64,000 nucleotides of DNA from Dechloromonas agitata is5. GTDB taxonomy: Bacteria > Pseudomonadota > Gammaproteobacteria > Burkholderiales > Rhodocyclaceae. Positions within the stretch are counted from its first letter, which is position 1; every line of letters starts with the position of its first letter. The DNA lies in contig NZ_KI912532.1 of assembly GCF_000519045.1 (NCBI RefSeq), forward strand, positions 434,001 through 498,000. The letters are read 5' to 3'. The notes below the pieces were generated by a model. That model was given only the letters and a program-made list of their open reading frames with translations, was not told the DNA's origin and did not search any database. Position numbers and translations under genes: made by a program. Positions 54,512-63,735 of the stretch are shown here, piece after piece.

Positions 54512-54715
54512 CTAGCTGCCGCGCGCCCGACGCAGGGTGACCGATTCGCCGCCGATTCCCCAGTTGTCGGTGTCCACCTCGTCGATGACGACCACGGTGG
54601 TCTGCGGATTCTTGCCCAGCACATCGACCAGCAGTTGCGTCGCGCCCTGGATCAGACGCGCCTTCTGGTCGGCGGTGACGCCCTCGCGGGTGATCTTGAT
54701 ATTGACGTAAGGCAT
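54512..54715 (-). CDS. 4-oxalocrotonate tautomerase family protein
   Basis: 67 residues beginning MPYVNIKITREGVT. Pro1 after Met removal is the catalytic base of the family, and the size is that of 4-OT or DmpI. Members move double bonds in 2-hydroxymuconate-like acids. It follows the acuI-like gene after five bases. No ring-cleavage genes are near, so the substrate is unclear. Confidence 0.88.
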   Translation of the reverse strand: MPYVNIKITREGVTADQKARLIQGATQLLVDVLGKNPQTTVVVIDEVDTDNWGIGGESVTLRRARGS

Positions 54716-54720
54716 CCCGG

Positions 54721-55704
54721 TCACCGATTCACGTCGACCACGACACGGCCGCGCACCTTGCCGTCCATCAGCTCGGCCGCCGTCGGAATGGCCTCGGCCA
54801 GCGACACTTCGTGCGTCAACAGGCCGAGCTTGGCGGGATCGAGATCGCGCGCCAGGCGCTGCCAGGCGACCAGCCGCTCGGGACGCGGGCACATCACGCT
54901 GTCGATGCCGACCAGCGTCACGCCGCGCAGGATGAACGGCGCCACACTGGCCGGCAAATCCATGCCACCGGCCAGGCCGCAGGCCGTCACCACGCCGCGG
55001 TACCGGGTGGTGGCGCAGATGTTGGCCAGCGTGTGACTGCCCACCACATCCACCGCCCCCGCCCAGCGCTCCTTGCCGAGCGGCTTGCCGGGTGCCGAAA
55101 AGGCGCTACGTTCAAGCACCTCGCTCGCCCCCAACTGCTTCAGATAATCCGCTTCTTCCGGCCGGCCGCTGACGGCGACCACCGTGTAGCCCAGCTTGCT
55201 CAGCACGGCAATCGCGACGCTGCCCACGCCGCCCGCCGCCCCGGTGACGACGATTTCGCCATCGGCCGGCTTGACGCCGTGCTTCTCCAGCGCCAGCACG
55301 CACAGCATGGCGGTATAACCGGCGGTGCCGATGGCCACGGCCTGCTGCGCCGTGAAAGCATCCGGGAGCGGCACCAGCCAGTCGCCCTTCAGGCGCGCCT
55401 TCTGGGCCAGGCCACCCCAGTGCGTTTCGCCGACACCCCAGCCGTTGAGTACGACGCGGTCGCCAACCTTGTAATCCGGGTTGTCGCTGGCCTCGACCGT
55501 ACCGGCGATATCGATCCCCGGCACCATCGGAAACTTGCGCACCACCGGGCCCTTACCGGTGATCGCCAGGCCGTCCTTGTAGTTCAGCGACGATCGCTCG
55601 ACGCGCACCGTCACGTCACCCTCGGGCAACTGCGCCTCGTCGATCTCCTTCACCGCGGCACGGTAGCCGGCGTCGTCCTTCTCGATCAGTATTCCCTTGA
55701 ACAT
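54721..55704 (-). CDS. acuI: Acrylyl-CoA reductase-like zinc-independent MDR oxidoreductase (AcuI/YhdH)
   Basis: 327 residues of the medium-chain reductase superfamily, with [28 protein letters not shown] (Rossmann motif) and no structural zinc cysteines. The start [16 protein letters not shown] is typical of AcuI/YhdH, which reduces acrylyl-CoA to propionyl-CoA with NADPH. Its genuine substrate here is not shown. It stands 14 bases after the MFS gene on the same strand. Confidence 0.85.
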   Translation of the reverse strand: MFKGILIEKDDAGYRAAVKEIDEAQLPEGDVTVRVERSSLNYKDGLAITGKGPVVRKFPMVPGIDIAGTVEASDNPDYKVGDRVVLNGWGVGETHWGGLAQKARLKGDWLVPLPDAFTAQQAVAIGTAGYTAMLCVLALEKHGVKPADGEIVVTGAAGGVGSVAIAVLSKLGYTVVAVSGRPEEADYLKQLGASEVLERSAFSAPGKPLGKERWAGAVDVVGSHTLANICATTRYRGVVTACGLAGGMDLPASVAPFILRGVTLVGIDSVMCPRPERLVAWQRLARDLDPAKLGLLTHEVSLAEAIPTAAELMDGKVRGRVVVDVNR

Positions 55705-55718
55705 CCTCGTCTCCTTGG

Positions 55719-56921
55719 TCAGTTTTGCAGGCAGGGCTGCAGCGCCACGGCGGCATCCCGCTTTTCAACGAACTTGAGTATAGCCAACAGCACCGTGCCG
55801 ACCACCATTACGCCGCCGGCCAGGTAGAGGCCGATCGAATAGTTGCCAAGGCGGGTCGCCAGCCAGCCGACGATGGCCGGCCCGATGATCTGCGCTGCGC
55901 CGTACGAAAGTGTCATCTTGCCCATCATCTTGGCCGGCCGCGTCGGGTAGAAACGCCCGGCCATGGTCAGCACCAGGCTGACCATGCCGATGAAAGTGCC
56001 GCCAAAGAGCAGGGCGCCGAACAGCGTCGGAATCAGGCCGCCGACCGCCACCGGCAGCACGATGCCGACAATCTGCAACAAGGCGGCAAGGATCAGCGCA
56101 TTCAGTTCGCCGATATAGCGGGCGATGAAATCCCAGTTGATGCAGGCTGGCGCCGCCGCCAGGCCGATGGCGAGGAAAGCCAGCGCCCCCTGCCCCTGCA
56201 ACCCCGGCAGCTTGTCCACGATGGCGACGATGAAGGTGGCGCTGATCACGTAGCCGAAGCCGGCACAGAAATAAGCAGCCATGAACAGGCCGAGATAGAG
56301 CCGGCTGGGCGGGTTGTCGTGCATCGGCGCCCCGCTTTTCGTCAGCGGACTGGTGTCCGGCGCCGGCAGCCAGGCCAGGGCCGGCACGATGAGCAGGCAG
56401 GCCAGCGCAGTGAAGACGAACCATTGGTCGCGCCAGTCCAGCGCGCCGCCCATCAGCCAGACCGCCACCGAGCAGCCGGCGATGCCGAGGCCGATGCCAG
56501 AAAAGTGGATGCCCAGTTCCGGCCGGTGGTTGTGGCGGATCAGCCAGTTGAGGATCAGCCCGGTGCCGAGCAGCATGCCGGCCGCGCTGGACAGGCCGGC
56601 GATGAAACGCGACAGCATCCATACCCAGGGGTCGGTGGTCAGGCCCATCATCGCCGTGCTGACGATGGCAACGACCAGCCCGATGCGATACAGCCGGTCC
56701 TTGAGCACCAGGTCGCTGATCAGCGAGGCGATCAGCGCGCCGCTCAGGTAGCCGGCGTAGTTCAGCGCCGCCAGCCAACCAGCCTCGGCCAGGCCCAGCC
56801 CGGCCTGCTGCTGCATGATCGGCAACAGTGGCGTATAGGCGAAGCGGGCGACGCCGAGCACCAGGATCAGGCTGAATATCCCGGCGCCCAGCACCTTGAA
56901 GCGCTCTCTCTGCGAGTTCAT
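55719..56921 (-). CDS. YbfB/YjiJ family MFS transporter
   Basis: 400 residues, 12 helices, with the family start [17 protein letters not shown] and [18 protein letters not shown]. Substrate unknown. It is divergent from the LysR gene at 57024, the classical layout for a LysR-controlled transporter, and is followed by the acuI-like and tautomerase genes, which may form one unit. Confidence 0.85.
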   Translation of the reverse strand: MNSQRERFKVLGAGIFSLILVLGVARFAYTPLLPIMQQQAGLGLAEAGWLAALNYAGYLSGALIASLISDLVLKDRLYRIGLVVAIVSTAMMGLTTDPWVWMLSRFIAGLSSAAGMLLGTGLILNWLIRHNHRPELGIHFSGIGLGIAGCSVAVWLMGGALDWRDQWFVFTALACLLIVPALAWLPAPDTSPLTKSGAPMHDNPPSRLYLGLFMAAYFCAGFGYVISATFIVAIVDKLPGLQGQGALAFLAIGLAAAPACINWDFIARYIGELNALILAALLQIVGIVLPVAVGGLIPTLFGALLFGGTFIGMVSLVLTMAGRFYPTRPAKMMGKMTLSYGAAQIIGPAIVGWLATRLGNYSIGLYLAGGVMVVGTVLLAILKFVEKRDAAVALQPCLQN

Positions 56922-56990
56922 GGTCGTTCTCCTTTTTAGGCTTGAAACACCACGATATCCGCGCTAAATTATCTGCACAAATGATTTATC

Positions 56991-57007
56991 AAGAACAAAC
57001 TGTTCTT
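56991..57007 (+). promoter_or_regulatory. Palindromic operator between MFS and lysR genes
   Basis: AAGAACA-AAC-TGTTCTT is a perfect 7+7 palindrome 17 bases before the lysR-type ATG and 70 bases from the MFS ATG. It is a candidate binding site for the LysR protein. It would block lysR translation or initiation when bound. Confidence 0.5.
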
Positions 57008-57023
57008 TTATTGAGATAACACC

Positions 57024-57887
57024 ATGGAACTGATTGCCCTGCGCACCTTCCAGGCCGTCGTCGAGGAAGGCGGCATCCTGGCCGCCTCGCGCAAGCTGAA
57101 CACCGTGCAGTCCAACGTCACCGGTCGCATCCGCAAACTGGAGGAGGAACTGGGCGCCGAGCTGTTCTTCCGCAAGGGCCGCGGTCTGGAACTCGCCCCC
57201 TCCGGCCGCGTGCTGCTCGACTACGCCCGCCGCATGCTAGCGCTGGAACGGCAAACGGCGAGCGCCGTGCGTCAGGTCGGCGAAAGCGTCGGCGAACTGC
57301 GCATCGGCGCCATGGAAACCTTCGCCGCCCTGCACCTGCCGAGCGCCCTGAAAGCGGTGCGGGCCGCCCATCCGCGCCTTGAGCTGCGCGTCTTCACCGA
57401 CACCACCACCAAGCTGACCGAGAAGGTGCTCGACCACAAGCTCGATTGCGCCTTCGTCGCCGGCCCGGTCATCCACCCTGACCTGCGCTTCGAAGAATTG
57501 GTCGTCGAGGAACTGGTGCAGGTGCACGCCGCCGGGGCCGACCCGGTCCTGCTGCCGCTGATCCTGTTCCGCGAAGGCTGCGCCTACCGCACCCGGGCCA
57601 TCGCCTGGCAGCGCAAGCAAGGCCACGCCATCGCCGACGCCATGGAATTCGGCACGCTGGAAGGCATCCTCGGCTGCATCGCCGTCGGCCTCGGCTGGAC
57701 CCTGATGCCGCGCCGCGTCGTCGAGCAATCGGCGCATGCCGCCGACCTGGTCATCGAAAGCGTGCCGCCCGATATCGCCCAGGTGCCGACCGGCATGATC
57801 GCGCTGCGCGAAGGCCCGGCGCTGCCCGCCCTGCGCACCCTGAGCGAGGGCATCGTCGCCTCGGCGCAACGCCGGCAGGCCGCCTGA
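57024..57887 (+). CDS. LysR-family transcriptional regulator
   Basis: 287 residues: N-terminal helix-turn-helix (LRTFQAVVEEGGILAASRKL and VQSNVTGRIRKLEEELG), then a periplasmic-binding-like effector domain from about residue 90. Divergent from the MFS transporter, which is its likely target. The effector cannot be told from sequence. Confidence 0.92.
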   Translation: MELIALRTFQAVVEEGGILAASRKLNTVQSNVTGRIRKLEEELGAELFFRKGRGLELAPSGRVLLDYARRMLALERQTASAVRQVGESVGELRIGAMETFAALHLPSALKAVRAAHPRLELRVFTDTTTKLTEKVLDHKLDCAFVAGPVIHPDLRFEELVVEELVQVHAAGADPVLLPLILFREGCAYRTRAIAWQRKQGHAIADAMEFGTLEGILGCIAVGLGWTLMPRRVVEQSAHAADLVIESVPPDIAQVPTGMIALREGPALPALRTLSEGIVASAQRRQAA

Positions 57888-57899
57888 CCCGGCCAAGCG

Positions 57900-59939
57900 T
57901 CAGGACTTCAGCAACTCCTCGCGCGAGCCCAGCCAGCGCTGCAGGTGCTTCTCGGCCAGTTCAGGATGCGCCGCGAGCATCGTCTCGGCCACCCCGCGCG
58001 CCATCTCGACCAGATCGGCATCAAGTTCCAAATCGGCATAGCGCAACAGCGGCACGCCGCTCTGCCGCGCCCCGACAAACTCGCCCGGCCCGCGCAGCTG
58101 CAAGTCCTGACGGGCGATTTCGAAGCCGTCGGTATGCTCGAAAATGATCTTCAGCCGCTGCCGGGCAATCTCACCCAGCGGCCCGGCGTAGATCAGCACG
58201 CAGCTCGATTCGTACGGGCCGCGCCCGACCCGCCCCCGCAACTGGTGCAATTGCGACAGCCCGAAACGCTCGGCATGCTCGATGACCATCAGGCTGGCAT
58301 TCGGCACATCGACGCCGACCTCGATCACCGTCGTCGCCACCAGCACATCGATGTCGCCCGCCGCGAAGGCGGCCATCACCGCCTGCTTCTCATCAGCCTT
58401 CAGACGCCCATGCACCAGCCCGACGCGCAGTTCCGGCAAGTCCTGCGACAGCTGCGCGTAGGTATCCTGCGCCGTCTGCAACTGCAAGGCTTCCGATTCC
58501 TCGATCAGCGGGCAGACCCAATAGGCCTGCCGCCCCTCCTCGACATGCTTCTTGACGAAGCCCACCACATCCTCGCGCCGGTTATCGGCGACCAGCCGCG
58601 TCTTGATCGGTGTGCGGCCGGGCGGCAGTTCGTCGAGCACCGTCACGTCGAGGTCGGCGTAGTAGCTCATGGCCAGCGTGCGTGGGATAGGTGTCGCCGA
58701 CATCATCAACTGGTGCGGATTGCTACCCTTCTTGCGCAAGGCCAGCCGCTGGGCGACGCCGAAGCGGTGCTGTTCATCGACAATGGCCAGACCGAGCCGG
58801 GCAAAATCGACGCCCTCCTGGATCAGCGCATGCGTCCCGACGATCAACTGTGCCTCGCTGGCCGTTGCCGCCAGTTGCTCGCGCTTGGCCTTGCTCTTCA
58901 GGCTGCCCGACAACCAGGCCACCTTGACGCCGAGCGGCTCCAGCCAGCCGGACAATTTCAGAAAATGCTGCTCGGCCAGAATCTCGGTCGGCGCCATGAA
59001 GGCGGCCTGCCAGCCGGCCGAAATCGCCTGGCAGGCCGCCAGTGCGGCCACGATGGTCTTGCCCGCCCCGACATCGCCCTGCAGCAGGCGATGCATCGGG
59101 TGCGGCTGCGCCAGATCGGCGCCAATCTCGGCCATCGCCCGCGCCTGTGCCCCGGTCAGGCCAAAGGGCAGGCTGTCGAGCAAGCGGGCCCCCAGGTCGT
59201 CCCGTGCCCGCAGCACCGGCGCCCCCTGCTCGCGCCGCGCCAGGTAGGCCCGCCGCAGCGACAACTGCTGGGCCAGCACCTCGTCGAACTTCACTCGCCG
59301 CCAGGCCGGGTGATTACGTGCATGCAACGTATCCAGCTCGGTACCGGGCGGCGGGTTGTGCAGGAATTTCAGGCTGCGCGCCAAGCCGGGCAGCTTCAAT
59401 GTCTGGCGCAACTCGTCCGGCAGCGTATCGGACAAATCGCCCCCAGCCAGCGCCTTGCCGATCAGCTTCTGCAAGGCCGAATTGGCCAGTCCGGCAGTGG
59501 ACGGATAAATCGGCGTCATCGCTTCGGGCAGCGGCTCATCGTCAGCCACCTTGCGGAAGCGCGGATGCACCATCTCCAGCCCGAAAAAGCCGCCCCGCAC
59601 CTCGCCAAAGGCACGAATGCGCGCCCCCGGCGCCAGCATCGCCTGCTGGTTCGGGTAGAAGCTGAAAAAGCGCAGCGTGATGTCGCCCGTGCCGTCCCCG
59701 GCCCGCACCACCATCTGGCGCCGTGGCCGGTACTGCACCTCGTTGTCGTGCACGACGACCTCGACCTGCACCGGCTGGCCGCCAAAGGCCCGCGCCACCG
59801 GCGTGATGCGCGTCTCGTCCTCGTAGCGCAACGGCAGGTGCACCAGCAAATCGGCCTCGCTATGGAGGCCGATCTTGGCGAGCTTCTTCTTCAGCGCATC
59901 AGAAGCCCTGATCGGAGCGGCAGCCCCGCTTGGCATCAT
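57900..59939 (-). CDS. recG: ATP-dependent DNA helicase RecG
   Basis: 679 residues, full length. The N-terminal wedge (OB-fold) domain is followed by helicase motifs GDVGAGKTIVA (Walker A), DEQH, SATPIPRT, and a C-terminal helicase domain with QLRGRVGRG. RecG reverses stalled forks and branch-migrates Holliday junctions. The start ATG at 59939 overlaps the ridA stop by one base; the next codon is also ATG and either may be used. Confidence 0.97.
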   Translation of the reverse strand: MMPSGAAAPIRASDALKKKLAKIGLHSEADLLVHLPLRYEDETRITPVARAFGGQPVQVEVVVHDNEVQYRPRRQMVVRAGDGTGDITLRFFSFYPNQQAMLAPGARIRAFGEVRGGFFGLEMVHPRFRKVADDEPLPEAMTPIYPSTAGLANSALQKLIGKALAGGDLSDTLPDELRQTLKLPGLARSLKFLHNPPPGTELDTLHARNHPAWRRVKFDEVLAQQLSLRRAYLARREQGAPVLRARDDLGARLLDSLPFGLTGAQARAMAEIGADLAQPHPMHRLLQGDVGAGKTIVAALAACQAISAGWQAAFMAPTEILAEQHFLKLSGWLEPLGVKVAWLSGSLKSKAKREQLAATASEAQLIVGTHALIQEGVDFARLGLAIVDEQHRFGVAQRLALRKKGSNPHQLMMSATPIPRTLAMSYYADLDVTVLDELPPGRTPIKTRLVADNRREDVVGFVKKHVEEGRQAYWVCPLIEESEALQLQTAQDTYAQLSQDLPELRVGLVHGRLKADEKQAVMAAFAAGDIDVLVATTVIEVGVDVPNASLMVIEHAERFGLSQLHQLRGRVGRGPYESSCVLIYAGPLGEIARQRLKIIFEHTDGFEIARQDLQLRGPGEFVGARQSGVPLLRYADLELDADLVEMARGVAETMLAAHPELAEKHLQRWLGSREELLKS

Positions 59940-60319
59940 CAGCCAATGAACATCACGGCATCGGCCTCGACCAGCGCGCCGCGCGGCAGTTCCTTGACAC
60001 CCACGGCAGCGCGGGCCGGGAACGGCTCGCTGAAGTACTTGGCCATCGTTTCATTGACCTTGGCGAAATTGGCCAGGTCGGTCAGGAAGACATTGAGCTT
60101 GACCACGTCGGCCAGGGAACCGCCCGCCGCTTCGGCGACGGCCTTCAGATTGTCGAAAACGCGAACGATTTGCGCATCGATGCCGTCTACCAACTGCATG
60201 GAGGCCGGATCGAGGCCGATCTGCCCCGACAGGTACACGGTGTCGCCGACCCGAACAGCCTGCGAATAGGTGCCGATGGCGGCCGGGGCGTTCGGCGTGG
60301 CGATGATGGTCTTGGCCAT
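59939..60319 (-). CDS. ridA: RidA family reactive enamine/imine deaminase
   Basis: 126 residues, the RidA (YjgF/UK114) fold. It has [20 protein letters not shown] and the active-site Arg in [16 protein letters not shown]. It hydrolyses 2-aminoacrylate and similar imines from PLP enzymes. It overlaps recG by one base. Confidence 0.95.
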   Translation of the reverse strand: MAKTIIATPNAPAAIGTYSQAVRVGDTVYLSGQIGLDPASMQLVDGIDAQIVRVFDNLKAVAEAAGGSLADVVKLNVFLTDLANFAKVNETMAKYFSEPFPARAAVGVKELPRGALVEADAVMFIG

Positions 60320-60359
60320 GAAAAACTTCCTCTGTGACTGATCAAAACGTAAATTCTAG

Positions 60360-60686
60360 ATGAACCCACGTATCGCATCCCTGGAAAAAATGTTGGGTGG
60401 CCCGCGCGACGGCGCCCTGCTCCGTTTCTCACTCGGCAACGAATACCTCAAGATCGAAGCGCCAGCCAAGGCGGCCGAAGCCTTCCAGGCCGCCGTCGAC
60501 CGCGATCCGGCCTATTCCGCCGCCTGGAAAGCCCTCGGCAAGGCGCTGGCCGCAGCCGGGGACGACGTTGGCGCCCTGGCTGCCTACGAGCGCGGCATCG
60601 CCGTTGCCGACGCCCGGGGCGACGTCCAGGCCGCCAAGGAAATGAAGGTCTTTGCCAAGCGCCTGCGGCCGGCAGCCGAATCCTGA
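60360..60686 (+). CDS. Tetratricopeptide-repeat protein
   Basis: 108 residues with about two TPR units (LGNEYLKIEAPAKAAEAFQAAV, WKALGKALAAAGDDVGALAAYERGI, read in parts). A small soluble scaffold of unknown partner. Divergent from ridA with 40 bases between starts. Confidence 0.75.
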   Translation: MNPRIASLEKMLGGPRDGALLRFSLGNEYLKIEAPAKAAEAFQAAVDRDPAYSAAWKALGKALAAAGDDVGALAAYERGIAVADARGDVQAAKEMKVFAKRLRPAAES

Positions 60687-60817
60687 CTGCCAACCTCCCG
60701 GCAGTCCGCCGTGAGGCAGCGCCGGTTCACGATTTGTTACAAACAATTGGCGAGGCAGCGTCCTCGACGACACCCCATAGCGCGTTACTCAGTCAGGTAA
60801 CCCAGGAATCGACCGCC

Positions 60818-61135
60818 ATGAAAATCCCCCCCACCTTCCTTCGCCTCGGCCTGGCGGCTGCGCTGATCGGCAGCCTGGGAGCCTGCACGGTCGTTCCGAC
60901 CTACTCGGCCGGCTACCCGTCGCGTCCGGTCTATGTCGAAACCTATCCGACCTACGTCTATCCGGGAACCAGCATTTATTACCAGTCGGGCGGGCATCGC
61001 CATCCTTATCATGACGGCTACCGCGGGCGGTATTTCGATGATCGTCGGCAGATCCATCCCTTGCCGCCCCCCATGCGCCTGCACCGCGACATTCGGCGCG
61101 GCCTCGACCTGCCCCGCCCGCCGGGCCTGCGCTGA
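60818..61135 (+). CDS. Small lipoprotein rich in Tyr, Pro and His
   Basis: 105 residues with a lipoprotein signal (LGLAAALIGSLGAC, lipobox Cys about residue 22). The mature part has many Tyr/Pro and His/Arg residues (YPTYVYPGTSIYYQSGGH, PPPMRLHRDIRRG). Function unknown. The start at 60818 is set by the signal peptide; an open frame continues upstream without support. Confidence 0.75.
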   Translation: MKIPPTFLRLGLAAALIGSLGACTVVPTYSAGYPSRPVYVETYPTYVYPGTSIYYQSGGHRHPYHDGYRGRYFDDRRQIHPLPPPMRLHRDIRRGLDLPRPPGLR

Positions 61136-61146
61136 CGCAGCGGGGG

Positions 61147-61941
61147 TTAGTGCTTGCCCTTCGGCGGTACGAGGATGGTCTGGATACCCAGTTCCTTCAA
61201 CTTGGCCTGAGCCGCCTCGGCCTCCTGGCGGGTGCGGAAGGGACCGACCTGAACCCGGGTTTCGAGGGTGGACGGCACGCCGCTCAGGGTCAGGCGGGCA
61301 TGCAGTTCCTCCGCCCGCTGGACACTGGAGAACACCCCGGCCTGCAGGACGAAGCCCGAAAACAGGCGGGATACCGCTGATGGCGGGGTCGGCGCCACCG
61401 GCTTGACATCGCTGAGGCGGGCTGGCGGCTTGGCTGTCGCGGCAGCGGGTTCGGCCGGTGCTGCACTACGCGCCGGCGGCAGGATGTTGGATGGCGCCGT
61501 CGTTGCTTCGGGTACGACGGGCGTTGGTGCTGGCGCCGGGGCCGCGTGGCTGGTGGTTGCCGGGGGCCGCGCCGGACGCCCCTCCGGTTTGGCTTCGACA
61601 GGCACCGCAGGCTGCGCTTCGACCTGCGGCGGCGGTGGCACATCGGCAACCGGTTCGGCCTTGTCCGTCGTCGGCGGCTCGGGCAGGTTGTCAGCCGGTT
61701 TGACCGGTTGCGACACTTCCTTCTTCGGAGCGACGGGCACCGGCTGGGTGAATACCGTCTCCTCCGCTTCGTCCGGCGGGTTGGCCAGATAATCGAAAAA
61801 GGCCAGCACGCCGAGCAGGATGGCGACCAGCACGCCGGCCATGGCCAGGCGCTTGACCAGCTGGCCACGCAGGTCGCCGGCGTTGCCGTCCGTGTCCTTT
61901 TCCTTGTCTTGAGCTGCTTCTTTCGTTTGTTCTGTCGCCAT
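61147..61941 (-). CDS. SPOR-domain membrane protein (FtsN/DedD-like)
   Basis: 264 residues: short cytoplasmic end, one membrane helix (about 34-52), a long Pro/Ala/Glu-rich periplasmic linker, and a C-terminal SPOR domain (about 188-262; FVLQAGVFSS, VQVGPFRTRQEAEAA). SPOR domains bind denuded septal peptidoglycan, so a role in cell division is likely. Start at ATG 61941 with GGCGGAGC upstream. It follows the DUF2802 gene after eight bases. Confidence 0.85.
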   Translation of the reverse strand: MATEQTKEAAQDKEKDTDGNAGDLRGQLVKRLAMAGVLVAILLGVLAFFDYLANPPDEAEETVFTQPVPVAPKKEVSQPVKPADNLPEPPTTDKAEPVADVPPPPQVEAQPAVPVEAKPEGRPARPPATTSHAAPAPAPTPVVPEATTAPSNILPPARSAAPAEPAAATAKPPARLSDVKPVAPTPPSAVSRLFSGFVLQAGVFSSVQRAEELHARLTLSGVPSTLETRVQVGPFRTRQEAEAAQAKLKELGIQTILVPPKGKH

Positions 61942-61949
61942 GCTCCGCC

Positions 61950-62474
61950 TCAATGTTCCTGGCTCTTGGCCAGGGCCACAACCAGATCGGCCTCGGCCCG
62001 CGCAATGCCACACCGTTCGGCAATCGCCGCTGCATCGTAACCGGAAACAGCCAGTTGCATCGCATCGCCATAAATCGGCGAGACGCTCTGGCTGGCCCGC
62101 AGGGAGGCAAGTTCATGCTGCATGTCGCTACGCAGTGCGGCCAGCTCGCCGCGAATGGCATCAACTTCCTCGCGCAACTGGGCCAGCTCCAACTCCAGCC
62201 CATGGCGCAAGACCTCTTCCGCCATGCCGTTCGGCACCGGCTCCCAGCTCGTCGGGGGTACGGCTTCGGGCACAGCCTGCCCGGTGCCCGCCGGTGTCGT
62301 TTCAGCCGGCACGGCAGCCGGCGGCGCGAGGCTCTCCGTGCCGCCAACCGGCCCCTGGCGCAAGCGGAACATGCGAAGCAAGACGAAAATTATGTAGACG
62401 GCGACCAGCGCAATCAGCCCGATCAGGCCCTCGCGCAGCCCCAGCGTCATCCCGCCCAGGTCCAGTACCGACAC
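61950..62474 (-). CDS. DUF2802-type membrane protein
   Basis: 174 residues: one membrane helix (about 16-35), a Pro/Ala linker, a coiled coil (about 85-125; LELAQLREEVDAIRGELAAL), and a C-terminal helix-turn-helix-like stretch (YDAAAIAERCGIARAEADLV) that marks DUF2802. Function not known. It sits upstream of the SPOR protein gene. Confidence 0.78.
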   Translation of the reverse strand: MSVLDLGGMTLGLREGLIGLIALVAVYIIFVLLRMFRLRQGPVGGTESLAPPAAVPAETTPAGTGQAVPEAVPPTSWEPVPNGMAEEVLRHGLELELAQLREEVDAIRGELAALRSDMQHELASLRASQSVSPIYGDAMQLAVSGYDAAAIAERCGIARAEADLVVALAKSQEH

Positions 62475-62495
62475 CCCGCCCCGTTCCCTTGCGGT

Positions 62496-63677
62496 TTAGA
62501 AGCCGACCGAGTACTGCAGGCCGACGATATGAGCGCTCGCATCGTAGCTGCCGCGCAGCGTCGTCCCGTTCTTGGTCATGTTGATGTCCGGATCGCGAAC
62601 ATAGAGGTAGCTGTAGCCGAGATCGACCTTACCGTGGCGGCCAGCATTCCACTGCCCCCCCAGGGAGAGCCAGAGCCGGCTGTTGTCCGGAACACGGGCC
62701 GAGCGGTCGGCATCGCGCACTGGGGTCCGGTCGTAGGCGATGCCGAACTTGATCTTGGCCATCTCGCTGGCCTTGTAGGCAGCGCCCCAGGCGATACGCC
62801 ACGCATTGTCGTAATTGAAGGTTTCGCCGGCCGGCGGAATCGCATTGCCCGTCGCCCGGCTGATCACGTTGAGCGACTTCAGGCTGTTCCAGCGCGTGTA
62901 GGACAGATCCCCCATGGCTTCCCAGCGGTCGGAAACCTGCTGCCAGACGGAGAGGATGGCGGTATCCGGCAATTCGACGTCGGCCCGCACCGGCGTCGCA
63001 CCATTGAGCGTCCCCTCCAGCGTGTATTTCATTGAGGAACGATAGGACAAACCGACCCGCATGGCCGGCGACAGGGTGAACAAGGCACCGGCATTCCAGC
63101 CCCAGGTCGAATCATCCCCCTTGAGCACGCCGCCGGCATTCGTCAGCTCGGCATCGATTTTCTGGTAATTGACGCCAAAACCCAGCGACACCTTGTCATT
63201 CAGGCGATAGGCGACGGACGGGTTGTAATTGATCGTCCGCACTTCCGACTTGATGGTCTGCGCCCGCCCCACCCAGCCACTGTCGTATTCGGTTGCCAGC
63301 CCGAAGGGAGCGGAAATCCCGAGTCCCAGGGAGAGCTTGTCGGTGAGGCGGCCCGACAGGTACAGATTGGGGACAGCATGCCAGCCCCCGGCATCGCCCC
63401 CATTGTTACCGGCCAAGGTCGAACCATCGTTACGGAAGGTGTAGCTCGGCCCGACACCGGTTACCCCGACCGATACCTGGTAGCCCGTCAGTTCCGACAT
63501 CCCGGCCGGGTTGTAGAAGATCGTGCTGGCGTTATCGGCTACCGCAGCCGACCCTGCATAGGCTGTTCCCAGGCCGCTGGCGTTCTGTTCCCACAACTGG
63601 AAGGCGGCAGCCGATGCCGCGCCGGAAAAAACCGCCAGCAGCAGAGCCGGCAGCGTACGCAAGGTCAGTTTGTTCAT
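62496..63677 (-). CDS. OmpP1/FadL-family outer-membrane transporter
   Basis: 393 residues. Signal peptide (about 1-24, ending ASA-A), then AAFQLWEQNASGLGTAYAGSAA, the N-terminal FadL-type hatch, a repeated beta-barrel pattern, and a terminal YSVGF. FadL channels let long-chain fatty acids or other hydrophobic compounds cross the outer membrane. The start at 63677 is fixed by the signal peptide; the frame runs on upstream. Confidence 0.92.
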   Translation of the reverse strand: MNKLTLRTLPALLLAVFSGAASAAAFQLWEQNASGLGTAYAGSAAVADNASTIFYNPAGMSELTGYQVSVGVTGVGPSYTFRNDGSTLAGNNGGDAGGWHAVPNLYLSGRLTDKLSLGLGISAPFGLATEYDSGWVGRAQTIKSEVRTINYNPSVAYRLNDKVSLGFGVNYQKIDAELTNAGGVLKGDDSTWGWNAGALFTLSPAMRVGLSYRSSMKYTLEGTLNGATPVRADVELPDTAILSVWQQVSDRWEAMGDLSYTRWNSLKSLNVISRATGNAIPPAGETFNYDNAWRIAWGAAYKASEMAKIKFGIAYDRTPVRDADRSARVPDNSRLWLSLGGQWNAGRHGKVDLGYSYLYVRDPDINMTKNGTTLRGSYDASAHIVGLQYSVGF

Positions 63678-63735
63678 TGTTGGACTCGCTAGCGCGGGTA
63701 GATTGTTTAACCGCCGGATTTTAGACCATTTCCCG

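Noticed and set aside
57945-60269. Plus-strand open frame of 774 codons opposite recG and ridA
   Set aside because: It is the GC-rich shadow of recG and ridA: composition is dominated by Arg, Gln, Leu and His with no family motif, and it crosses a real gene boundary.
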